Of a stretch of 14,574 nucleotides of DNA, positions 1 through 6,032 are shown piece after piece. The stretch's first letter is position 1; each line of letters begins with the position of its first letter. The notes beneath the pieces are model-generated. The model was not told the DNA's origin and searched no databases. It saw nothing but the letters and a program-made list of their open reading frames with translations. Location: contig JAJYJA010000050.1 of the NCBI GenBank assembly GCA_021789795.1, forward strand, positions 1 through 14,574, given 5' to 3'. Source of the DNA: Deltaproteobacteria bacterium (GTDB lineage: Bacteria > Desulfobacterota > Desulfobulbia > Desulfobulbales > VMSU01). The position numbers were made by a program, and so were the translations under genes.

Positions 1-23
1 GATGATCTCGCAAAAAGGTAGCC

Positions 24-151
24 GATGGCTAAGCAAAAGGGCCGATATACAAGGCGCGGGGTGTGTTTGGCGAGTGAGGCCATACAGATGGTATGCCGAA
101 CGAGCCAAACCGCCACGCGCCGCGGTAGATCGGTCTTTTTGCGACGCCATC
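24..151. repeat. Long imperfect palindrome (about 128 bp)
   Basis: The two halves are imperfect reverse complements around a centre at about 88. The outer ends GATGGC (24-29) and GCCATC (146-151) match, the middle keeps blocks such as GCAAAA/TTTTTGC, CCGAT/ATCGG, GGCGCG/CGCGCC and TTTGGC/GCCAAA, and the apex is CATAC (81-85) against GTATG (91-95) with a 5-nt loop. Bases 1-18 (GATGATCTCGCAAAAAGG) look like a second, partial copy of the outer end of the arm, so the repeat may continue to the left of the window. The open reading frames crossing it have no recognisable protein content. It resembles dispersed intergenic palindromes or MITE-like repeats; the family is not identified. Confidence 0.75.
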
Positions 152-192
152 AAGGAATTGTGCACCACGCAATTTGTGGCGCTATCGTTCAG

Positions 193-282
193 GAAATCCC
201 CCTCAATCCCCCATTTCAAAGGGGGAGCAGTCTCTGGTTAGCTTCCTCCCCCCTTTGAAAGAGGGGGCCAGGGGGGGATTTT
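193..282. repeat. G/C-run palindrome, REP/MITE-like (about 90 bp)
   Basis: The left arm runs from GAAATCCCCCT through TTTCAAAGGGGGAG (about 193-227). The right arm from CTCCCCCCTTTGAAAG to GGGGGGATTT (about 246-281) is its reverse complement apart from a few mismatches. The central spacer is about 20 nt. Each arm itself contains a smaller dyad (CCCCC..TTTCAAAGGGGG). From memory, palindromes with AAATCCCCCT outer ends and a TTTCAAAGGGGG core are common between genes in several bacterial phyla, so this is probably a dispersed repeat rather than a local regulatory site. It has no T-run after the stem that would make it a standard terminator. Confidence 0.7.
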
Positions 283-544
283 AAGGTTCGGGCGGAAGAA
301 GCATCTCCTAACCGGACAAGGCTGAATTTTAGCTGGTTGTTGGCCCCGCGGGCGTCGGTTTTGCCCCTGGCGGGGGCCGTCAGTCGTCAAATTGTTGACG
401 GTTCTTGCGCCGTTCCTGGCCGGGAATCTTGTTGCAATCTGGGGGGTGATTAAGTATCCTGTGCCCCCAGTCGGCGGCCTTTGCTTGGTCTATCTTTCCC
501 GCCGGGGGCCACGATTCATATCATTGCCTAAAGGATGTTCGCCA
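283..544 (+). other. Leader region upstream of nifU, no gene
   Basis: No supportable coding region is seen here. An open frame in phase with nifU runs back to 392, but it has no ribosome binding site and no NifU-like residues. A potential stem pairs GGCCCCGC (342-349) with GCGGGGGCC (370-378), and a small dyad GTCAA-ATTG-TTGAC sits at 386-399. Neither is followed by a T-run. The region most likely holds the nifU promoter and 5' untranslated leader. Confidence 0.5.
432..460 (+). promoter_or_regulatory. Candidate sigma-70-type promoter for nifU
   Basis: TTGCAA (432-437) and TATCCT (455-460) are separated by 17 nt. Each matches four of six consensus bases of the -35 and -10 hexamers. Transcription from here would give a leader of roughly 75-80 nt before the nifU start at 545. 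The assignment rests on spacing and partial consensus only. Confidence 0.3.
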
Positions 545-1390
545 ATGTGGGATTACACTGACAAGGTAAAGGACTATTTTCTAAATCCCCGCAACGTCGG
601 TCAGATCGACGACGCCAACGCCGTGGGCGAGGTCGGCTCCCTGGCCTGCGGCGACGCCTTGAAGCTGATGCTCAAGGTGGACGCCAACGAGGTGATCACC
701 GACGCCAAGTTCCAGACCTTCGGCTGCGCCAGCGCCATTGCCTCCTCCTCGGCCCTGACCGAGATGGTCAAGGGCAAGAGCCTGGCCGAGGCGGCCAAGA
801 TCACCAACGAGGATATCGCCAACTTCCTGGGCGGGTTGCCCAAGGAGAAGATGCACTGCTCGGTCATGGGCCGCGAGGCCCTGGAGGCGGCGATCGCCAA
901 CTACCGGGGCATCCTCTTGCCTAAGGCCGAGGGCGAGGTGGTCTGCGAGTGCTTCGGGGTCACCGATGTCGAGATCCGGCGGGCCATCGAGGAGAGCCAC
1001 CTGCGCACCGTGGAGGAGATCACCAACTTCACCAAGGCCGGGGGGGGCTGCGGCAAGTGCCACGACCGTCTGCGCGAGCTTTTGGCCGAGAGCGCCAAAC
1101 AGGGGGCCAAGGCCAAGATCATCCCCCTGCGGGCGGTCCCGCGCCGGCTGACCAATATCCAGAAGATCAAGCTGATCGAGGAGGTGTTCGAGCGCGAGGT
1201 GCGGCCCACCCTGCGCAAGGACGGCGGCGACATCGAGCTGATCGACGTGGACGGAGACACGGTGATCGTCTCCCTGCGGGGGGCCTGCGGCAGTTGCGCC
1301 AAGTCCCGCACCACCCTTAAGGAGTACGTGGAGAAGAGGTTGCGGGAGCAGGTGCTAGACACCCTGACCGTGGAGGACGACAGGCCATGA
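545..1390 (+). CDS. nifU: NifU, three-domain Fe-S cluster assembly scaffold
   Basis: This 281-residue protein is the scaffold on which Fe-S clusters are built from iron and from sulfur supplied by NifS, acting in the cytoplasm. The domains appear in order. Residues 1-125 are IscU-like, with cluster cysteines C35, C61 and C105. The central BFD-like [2Fe-2S] domain carries C134, C136, C169 and C172. Residues 200-281 are the C-terminal NifU domain with C248 and C251 in a CGSC motif. All nine cysteines expected of full-length NifU are present. I chose the ATG at 545 because AAAGGA lies nine bases upstream and the protein then starts MWDYTDKVKDYF, as in the family; the open frame back to 392 is unsupported. 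The stop overlaps the nifS start by 4 nt. No nitrogenase gene is near, so a housekeeping role is likely, as in other lineages where NIF genes serve general Fe-S assembly. Confidence 0.95.
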   Translation: MWDYTDKVKDYFLNPRNVGQIDDANAVGEVGSLACGDALKLMLKVDANEVITDAKFQTFGCASAIASSSALTEMVKGKSLAEAAKITNEDIANFLGGLPKEKMHCSVMGREALEAAIANYRGILLPKAEGEVVCECFGVTDVEIRRAIEESHLRTVEEITNFTKAGGGCGKCHDRLRELLAESAKQGAKAKIIPLRAVPRRLTNIQKIKLIEEVFEREVRPTLRKDGGDIELIDVDGDTVIVSLRGACGSCAKSRTTLKEYVEKRLREQVLDTLTVEDDRP

Positions 1391-2571
1391 GCGCGGTAAT
1401 CTATCTGGACAACAACGCCACCACCCGGGTGGCGCCGGAGGTGGTTGAGGTGATGCTGCCCTACTTCTCCGAGCTGTACGGCAACCCGTCGAGCATGCAC
1501 ACCTTCGGCGGCCAGGTGGGCGAGGCCATCGTCCGGGCCCGGACCCGGATCGCCGGTCTGCTGGGCGCCGATCCCGAGGAGCTGATCTTCACCAGTTGCG
1601 GCACCGAGAGCGACTCCACCGCCCTCCTCTCCGCCATCCGTGCCAATCCCGGCAAGCGCCACCTGATCACCACCCGGGTGGAGCATCCGGCGGTCAAGAA
1701 CCTGGCCGAGAACCTGCAAGCCTTCACCGGCCACAAGTACCGGGTGACCCAACTGGGGGTGGATGGCGACGGTCAGCTCGATCTGGCCGAATACGAGCGG
1801 GCCTTTGCCGAGGACACCGCCCTGGTCAGCGTCATGTGGGCCAACAACGAGACCGGGGTGCTCTTCCCGGTGCTGGAGATGGCGGAAATCGCCCGCAGCC
1901 GGGGGGTGCTCTTCCACACCGACGCCGTGCAGGCGGTGGGTAAGGTGCCGATGAATTTGCAGGCATCGGCGATTGATTTCCTGGCCATGTCCGGCCACAA
2001 GCTGCACGCCCCCAAGGGAGTGGGGGTGCTCTACGTCAAGAAGGGCACGCCCTTTACCCCCTTTTTGATCGGCGGGCATCAGGAGAAGGGCCGGCGGGGC
2101 GGCACCGAGAATACCGCCGCCGTCATCGGTCTGGGCAAGGCCTGCGAGCTGGCCGCGGCCCGGATGACGGTGGAGAATGCCCGGGTCAGGCTGCTGCGCG
2201 ACAAGCTGGAGCAGGGGTTGCTCGCCGCCATCCCCAACTCCCTCCGCAACGGCCACCCGGCCAACCGCCTGCCCAACACCAGCAACATCAGCTTCGAGTA
2301 CGTCGAGGGCGAGGCCATCCTCCTGCACTTAAACGCCTTGGGGGTCTGCGCCTCCTCGGGCTCGGCCTGTACCTCGGGGTCGCTGGAGCCCTCCCACGTC
2401 ATGCGGGCGATGGGGGTGCCGTTCACCGCCGCCCACGGCTCCATCCGCTTCAGCTTGAGCAGTTACAACACCGAGGACGAGATCGATTTCGTCCTCGCCC
2501 ACCTGCCGCCGATCATCGAAAAGCTGCGGGGCATGTCGCCGTTCTGGCACAACCGCCCCCAGGGCGTCTAG
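1387..2571 (+). CDS. nifS: NifS-type cysteine desulfurase
   Basis: This is a pyridoxal-phosphate enzyme of 394 residues that converts cysteine to alanine and passes persulfide sulfur to NifU. Visible family features are the LDNNATT start, H100 in VEHPAV (stacks on PLP), D179 in HTDAVQ, the PLP-binding K205 in SGHKLHAPKG and the active-site C328 in SSGSACTSG, the short-loop class I (NifS/IscS) arrangement. GGQE-like and RRGGTENT motifs follow the lysine as usual. Length is normal for the family (about 390-405). Its ATG at 1387 overlaps the nifU stop as ATGA, which points to translational coupling. It could equally be named iscS-like; the pairing with a full-length NifU favours nifS. Confidence 0.95.
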   Translation: MSAVIYLDNNATTRVAPEVVEVMLPYFSELYGNPSSMHTFGGQVGEAIVRARTRIAGLLGADPEELIFTSCGTESDSTALLSAIRANPGKRHLITTRVEHPAVKNLAENLQAFTGHKYRVTQLGVDGDGQLDLAEYERAFAEDTALVSVMWANNETGVLFPVLEMAEIARSRGVLFHTDAVQAVGKVPMNLQASAIDFLAMSGHKLHAPKGVGVLYVKKGTPFTPFLIGGHQEKGRRGGTENTAAVIGLGKACELAAARMTVENARVRLLRDKLEQGLLAAIPNSLRNGHPANRLPNTSNISFEYVEGEAILLHLNALGVCASSGSACTSGSLEPSHVMRAMGVPFTAAHGSIRFSLSSYNTEDEIDFVLAHLPPIIEKLRGMSPFWHNRPQGV

Positions 2572-2581
2572 GCCGCTGGGC

Positions 2582-2587
2582 AAGGAG
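2582..2587 (+). promoter_or_regulatory. Ribosome binding site deciding the thyX start
   Basis: AAGGAG lies five bases before the ATG at 2593. A possible GTG start at 2587 would overlap this Shine-Dalgarno sequence, so the ATG is the better start. Confidence 0.7.
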
Positions 2588-2592
2588 TGGTT

Positions 2593-3546
2593 ATGAGGGT
2601 TGTCCCGCAATCGTTCGAGGTGCTGACCGAACTGGATCAAGGCTCGATGCTCACCCGGCTGGAGGCCTGCGGTCGGATCTGCTACAAGAGCGAGGGCCGG
2701 ATCACCCCCGACTCCGCCGAGCCCTTTGTGCGTAACGTCTTGAAGAGCGGCCATAACTCGGTGGCCGAGATGGCGGTCTGCACCCTCCGGGTGACCTTAG
2801 ATGCCCGGGTGATGGTCGATCGCTTTCTCGAAACCCTGCCCAAGTTCTTGTCGATCAGCGCCTTGGACAAGCACGTGCTCTTGATCACCGGCAGCGTCCG
2901 GGCCTTCAGGGAGCTGTACCTCTCCCACCCGACCTTGAAGATGGTGAAGGGGATCACCCGTTTCCTGGCCGAGCGCTGGCCGGTGTTTTTCTTCGATCTG
3001 CGACCCAAGAACGGCTGGCCCCGGCAGGACGGGGTGGCGGTGGAGAAGCTTCCCCTTTCCGAGGTGGACGCCCTGCCCGCCGATCTGCTGGCCAAGCACC
3101 GGCACCTGGCGGTAAGGTTCATCACCAACCGGGCGGTGAGCCACGAGATCGTCCGTCACCGGCCCTGCTCCTTTCTTCAGGAGAGTCAGCGCTACTGCCG
3201 TTACGACAAGGATCAGTTCGGCGGCGAGGTGACCTTCATCAAGCCCATGTTTTTTGCGGAGGGCAGCCCGGAGTACGCCCTTTGGGAAGAGGCCATGCGT
3301 CGCGGCGAGTCGCTTTATCTCCGGTTGCTCGAAACCTCCTCGCCCCAGGCGGCCCGCACCGTGCTGCCCAACTCCTGCAAGACGGAGATCATCGTTTACG
3401 CCAACCTGCTGGAGTGGTTCCACATCTTCCGCTTACGCACCTCGACCGCCGCCGAGCCCTCGATGCGGGAGATCATGATCCCCCTGCTCGCCGAGTTCAA
3501 GCGGCTATTCCCCGCCGTGTTCGGAGGGCTGGAGCCCGCCGCCTGA
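2593..3546 (+). CDS. thyX: ThyX, flavin-dependent thymidylate synthase
   Basis: ThyX methylates dUMP to dTMP using methylene-tetrahydrofolate, FAD and NADPH, replacing ThyA in many anaerobes. The diagnostic RHRx7S motif is complete: R188-H189-R190, then S198 within RHRPCSFLQESQRY. The following LPNSCKTEIIVYANLLEWFHIFRLR and AEPSMREI segments match the C-terminal substrate-binding part of the family. At 317 residues it is towards the long end (many are 210-260), the extra length lying between residues about 70 and 165. The usual GHxSxxEH element near the N-terminus reads GHNSVAEM (53-60), so the last His is replaced by Met. It follows nifS by 21 nt on the same strand and is probably co-transcribed. 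It ends 15 bases from the convergent Sel1 gene with no obvious terminator between them. Confidence 0.92.
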   Translation: MRVVPQSFEVLTELDQGSMLTRLEACGRICYKSEGRITPDSAEPFVRNVLKSGHNSVAEMAVCTLRVTLDARVMVDRFLETLPKFLSISALDKHVLLITGSVRAFRELYLSHPTLKMVKGITRFLAERWPVFFFDLRPKNGWPRQDGVAVEKLPLSEVDALPADLLAKHRHLAVRFITNRAVSHEIVRHRPCSFLQESQRYCRYDKDQFGGEVTFIKPMFFAEGSPEYALWEEAMRRGESLYLRLLETSSPQAARTVLPNSCKTEIIVYANLLEWFHIFRLRTSTAAEPSMREIMIPLLAEFKRLFPAVFGGLEPAA

Positions 3547-3561
3547 ACCCGGCGCCTTCTC

Positions 3562-4443
3562 TTACGGCCTCCTCCGGCCCCGCACCTTGATCTGGGCCTG
3601 CAACTCCTTGGCCTTTTCCTGGGCCTGGGCCAGTTGCTCGGGGGTCAACATGCTGGCCGCAAAGCCCTTGTTCTCCTGGGCCAGCTTGTCTTCTTGATCC
3701 GCCGCCAGACTCAGCCAGGCGTAGGCCAGGATGTTGTCCTTTTCCACCCCCTTGCCCATGAAGTACATGCTCGACAGGTAATACTTGGCTTGGGCGTTGT
3801 TCTGCTTGATCGCCTTTTTGTACCAGTAAATTGCCTGGTCGTAGTCCTGCTTCACCCCCCGGCCCTCGGCGAGCATCAGCCCCAGCTTGTACTGGCCGTC
3901 GGCGCTGCCGCGCTCCGCCGCCTGCCGGTACATCTCCACCGCCTTGGCCTCGTCCTTGGGCAGGCCGTTGCCGGTGGCGTACACGTCGCCTAAGGCCACC
4001 TGGGCAGCAACGTTGCCGTTCTTGGCCGCCTGCTCGATCTTGTCCGTCTGGAGCTTGATGTTTTTTAAGCGCCGGGCCGCCTTCTTGTGGCCCTGGGCCG
4101 CCGCCTTCTGGTACCAGACCATGGCCTGGGCCATGTCGGCGGGCACGCCCTCGCCTTTTTGGTAGAGGTGGCCCAGGTTGAACTGGGCCTCGGCGTTGCC
4201 GCTTGCCGCCGCCTTCCGCCACCAGAACACGGCCTGACCGTAATCCTGGCCCAGACCCTTCGTCCCCTGGGCGTACAAGAGGCCCAGCTCGTTCTGGGCC
4301 TGGACGTCGTTGTGGATGGCGAGCTGGCGCACCCGGTCCACCTCGGTTGCCTTATCCCCGGACATGGCCGGGCCGGGGTGGAGCGTCAGGCCCGCCAGCA
4401 TGAGGAGGCCTAGGCAGTTGCGCATGGTTGGGCGTGGTTTCAT
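3562..4443 (-). CDS. Secreted Sel1-repeat (TPR-like) protein
   Basis: This 293-residue protein has an N-terminal signal peptide (basic MKPRPTMRN, then a hydrophobic stretch 11-21; likely signal peptidase cleavage after AMS, residue 28). About five Sel1-like repeats follow, at roughly 47-82, 83-118, 146-181, 182-216 and 217-252. They are recognisable by LGLLYAQG..D..QAVFWWRKAA, YKLGLMLAEGRGVKQDYDQAIYWYKKA and similar units. The repeats are interrupted by an atypical basic stretch near 119-145, and the tail 253-290 is a charged Gln/Lys/Glu helix. Sel1 repeats form alpha-alpha solenoids that bind other proteins; the partner cannot be told from sequence. The ATG at 4443 is preceded by AAGGAG at good spacing. 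It lies 68 nt downstream of the cupin gene on the same strand and may share its transcript. Confidence 0.85.
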   Translation of the reverse strand: MKPRPTMRNCLGLLMLAGLTLHPGPAMSGDKATEVDRVRQLAIHNDVQAQNELGLLYAQGTKGLGQDYGQAVFWWRKAAASGNAEAQFNLGHLYQKGEGVPADMAQAMVWYQKAAAQGHKKAARRLKNIKLQTDKIEQAAKNGNVAAQVALGDVYATGNGLPKDEAKAVEMYRQAAERGSADGQYKLGLMLAEGRGVKQDYDQAIYWYKKAIKQNNAQAKYYLSSMYFMGKGVEKDNILAYAWLSLAADQEDKLAQENKGFAASMLTPEQLAQAQEKAKELQAQIKVRGRRRP

Positions 4444-4511
4444 GGTGAGTTCTCCTTGTTCGTAAGCGCCCGAGCCCGTCGGGGCGGTCTGTCCGCCGTC
4501 TTTCGGGTCGG

Positions 4512-4979
4512 CTAGAAAAGTTGGCGCAGTTGGTTGAGATACCAGGCGACGGCCTGGGGGGCGGCATCTGCTGGCGCCCAGGGGGCCTGTTCCGCTTGAT
4601 CCAACGGTAGATACGGCCCTGCCTTGGCCTCGAAAAAGACCGTGCCCGAGGCCAGGCTGACGGCGGTGTGATAGACGCCGTGGGGAATATCGACGCCCAG
4701 GTTGCCGGTGTCCGGAGCGAGGAGGACGGTTTCCGTCACCTGGCCGTCGGCGGCAAACATGACGATCCCCAGCCGGCCTCGCAGCAGGACGAAGGTCTCG
4801 TCCTTCTCGTCGTCCAGATGGCGGTGGGGCCGGATGTAGGAGTCGGGCTCGATGGCGTTCAGCAGCCGGTGGCAGCGGCAGCCGTCGCCCGGATGCAGGT
4901 TTAAGTTCCGGCGCCGCCGGGGGGCGACTCCGGCCTGGCCGCTAAGGTTATCCAGTAATTCAATGGAGATGACGCGCAT
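4512..4979 (-). CDS. WbuC-family cupin-fold metalloprotein
   Basis: This 155-residue single-domain cupin resembles WbuC: it starts MRVISIELLDNLS, continues PRRRRNLNLHPG and ends in EAKAGPYLP..APWAP. Metal ligands are visible in cupin motif 1 (H52, H54 and E61 in PHRHLDDEKDET, then G68) and motif 2 (PHGVYH, H104). WbuC genes are usually found in O-antigen or polysaccharide clusters, and their reaction is not established; no sugar gene is present here. The frame is open back to 5168, but the family match begins at the ATG at 4979, so I take that start; its Shine-Dalgarno sequence is weak (GAG just upstream). A possible -10 (TATAAG, minus strand, 5091-5096) would give a leader of about 105 nt containing a stem AAGAGC/GCTCTT (5002-5007/5020-5025). 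Confidence 0.85.
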   Translation of the reverse strand: MRVISIELLDNLSGQAGVAPRRRRNLNLHPGDGCRCHRLLNAIEPDSYIRPHRHLDDEKDETFVLLRGRLGIVMFAADGQVTETVLLAPDTGNLGVDIPHGVYHTAVSLASGTVFFEAKAGPYLPLDQAEQAPWAPADAAPQAVAWYLNQLRQLF

Positions 4980-5172
4980 GTTCTCGGACACGGAAGGCCA
5001 AAAGAGCCCCAACCGGCGAGCTCTTGCCAATGGCGGTCGCCGGGCGGAGGGGTCGATGCGGGCGCATCTTCCGCCGTCATCGCCTGTTAGCTTATAACAC
5101 ATAACCTGGCCGGTGCGCAGTATAAACTCGCGTGGTCGTCGGGGCCGAGGCGGGCGTCCCGCGATCATCGGC

Positions 5173-5201
5173 TTGACAAGCCGGTTGCTTCAGGATACAT
5201 A
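5173..5201 (+). promoter_or_regulatory. Likely promoter of the B12-riboswitch operon
   Basis: A perfect -35 hexamer TTGACA (5173-5178) is followed after 17 nt by TACATA (5196-5201), a partial -10 match. Initiation about 6-8 bases further on would place the transcript start at about 5207-5210, exactly at the first base pair of the riboswitch P1 stem. That agreement raises confidence despite the weak -10. Confidence 0.55.
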
Positions 5202-5209
5202 CGGTGGTC

Positions 5210-5378
5210 ATCAGGTGTCAGCCACGACGTAAAATGGGAATCCCGTGCGAATCGGGAACGGGCCCGCCGCTGTAACCCTCATCTTGCCTAGCGCAAGCCC
5301 CGCTGACCTCGCGTGCCACTGTTCTTTTCAGAATGGGAAGGCCGTCAGCGGGCGGGGAAGTCAGAAGACCTGCCTGAT
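5210..5378 (+). ncRNA. Cobalamin riboswitch (B12 aptamer)
   Basis: This is the leader RNA aptamer that binds adenosylcobalamin or a related corrinoid and controls the downstream genes. Conserved elements occur in the expected order: GGGAATCCCGTGCGAATCGGGAACGG (5236-5261), GCCGCTGTAA (5266-5275), GCCACTG (5315-5321), GGGAAGGC (5335-5342) and the B12 box AGTCAGAAGACCTGCC (5359-5374). The closing stem P1 pairs ATCAGG (5210-5215) with CCTGAT (5373-5378), and a nine-base-pair arm pairs CCCGCTGAC (5299-5307) with GTCAGCGGG (5344-5352). It lies about 95 nt before the first gene of the uptake and biosynthesis array, leaving room for an expression platform. Confidence 0.93.
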
Positions 5379-5437
5379 AGCCATAACCGCCTCCTCCTGG
5401 AACGAGGGCGCGTCTTTTTGCGGATAAACCGGGCTAT

Positions 5438-5465
5438 CCTCAAAGTATCGTTTTGCGCTTTGAGG
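5438..5465 (+). promoter_or_regulatory. Shine-Dalgarno-sequestering hairpin (riboswitch expression platform)
   Basis: CCTCAAAG (5438-5445) is perfectly complementary to CTTTGAGG (5458-5465), with a 12-nt loop. The right arm contains most of the Shine-Dalgarno sequence GAGGAG (5462-5467) of the gene starting at 5475. When folded it would block ribosome entry, the usual off-state of a translation-controlling cobalamin riboswitch. Upstream segments offer alternative pairings: CTCCTC (5391-5396) with GAGGAG, and GATAGCC (5376-5382) with GGCTATC (5432-5438). Confidence 0.65.
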
Positions 5466-5474
5466 AGATCGCCC

Positions 5475-6032
5475 ATGCCCCCGACCTGCCCTGCCTCGCC
5501 CCTTCTGCACCGGCTGCACCGCTGGGGCGGCCTGCTGGCCGCCGTCGTCATGTTGTTCTACGGCGCCACCGGTCTGCTCTTGAACCACCGTCAACTCTTC
5601 GACTATTTCCAGCATACCGAGACCAGCAGGATGGCGGTGCCGGTGGCCGATCTGGGGCCGGTGAACACCTTTATCGACCAGTATCGGCGGGCGATCAACC
5701 GGCCCGAGGCGCCCGAGGTCATCCGCATTAAGGACGGCAGGCACATCGAGTTGTTGTACGGCGCCCACGGGCAGACCACCTACCGCATCGACCCCCGGGC
5801 CGGCCTCATGCGGGTGGAGACCAAGAGCCCCAGGGAGCCGCTCTACCTCTTAAACCGCCTGCACAAGGCCGCCAAGACCAGCGGGGCCTGGCTTTGGGTC
5901 AGCGATATCCTCTCCCTGGCCATGCTGGTTTCGGTGGTCTCGATCCTGCTTGCCATGCGCTATCGCCCCTTAGATATCTGCCTGCTGGCGGTGGGGGTGG
6001 GGGCCTGTCTGCTGGGAGGCGTCCTTGCCTAG
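5475..6032 (+). CDS. Small PepSY/PepSY-TM inner-membrane protein
   Basis: This 185-residue protein has one N-terminal membrane helix (about 18-36) preceded by HRLHRWGG and followed by TGLLLNHR, the hallmark of PepSY-associated TM proteins. A soluble segment of about 100 residues then carries a PepSY-like stretch (APEVIRIKDGRHIELLYGAHGQTTYRIDPRAG). Two C-terminal helices end it (about 139-161 and 166-185), after LNRLHKAAKTSG. It is much shorter than PiuB/FpvG-type proteins with several PepSY units. Some PepSY-TM proteins act in metal-siderophore uptake or reduction; here the B12 riboswitch and downstream btuCDF suggest a role in corrinoid handling, which is inference. The start is the ATG at 5475 with GAGGAG eight bases upstream; the frame open from 5313 overlaps the riboswitch. 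Conserved-looking His12, His15, His38 and His130 could bind heme or metal. The stop overlaps btuC. Confidence 0.75.
   Translation: MPPTCPASPLLHRLHRWGGLLAAVVMLFYGATGLLLNHRQLFDYFQHTETSRMAVPVADLGPVNTFIDQYRRAINRPEAPEVIRIKDGRHIELLYGAHGQTTYRIDPRAGLMRVETKSPREPLYLLNRLHKAAKTSGAWLWVSDILSLAMLVSVVSILLAMRYRPLDICLLAVGVGACLLGGVLA
6014..6019 (+). promoter_or_regulatory. Ribosome binding site supporting a TTG start for btuC
   Basis: GGGAGG lies five bases before TTG at 6025, inside the end of the PepSY gene. No ATG or GTG occurs in the btuC frame before conserved residues begin, so this site decides the start. Confidence 0.6.

Noticed and set aside
2..258. Two small overlapping open frames at the left edge
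   Set aside because: They run through the two palindromic repeats and have no ribosome binding site or protein-family signal.
421..436. Possible sigma-54 promoter upstream of nifU
   Set aside because: TTGCA is present in the -12 position, but the -24 part has only GG at the right spacing; too weak, and no nif context requires it.
392..544. N-terminal extension of nifU by 51 codons
   Set aside because: No SD, no similarity to NifU; the ATG at 545 has AAAGGA and the family N-terminus.
901..2328. Open frame of 475 codons on the minus strand opposite nifU and nifS
   Set aside because: Composition is Gly/His/Leu/Gln-rich without motifs, and the plus strand encodes proteins with complete catalytic residues.
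4980..5168. N-terminal extension of the cupin gene by 63 codons
   Set aside because: The extension is Arg/Pro-rich and the WbuC family match begins exactly at the ATG at 4979.
5393..5419. Intrinsic terminator in the riboswitch leader (CCTC/GAGG stem and a T5 run)
   Set aside because: The stem has only four base pairs and is separated from the T-run by several bases; the SD hairpin further down is a much better expression platform.
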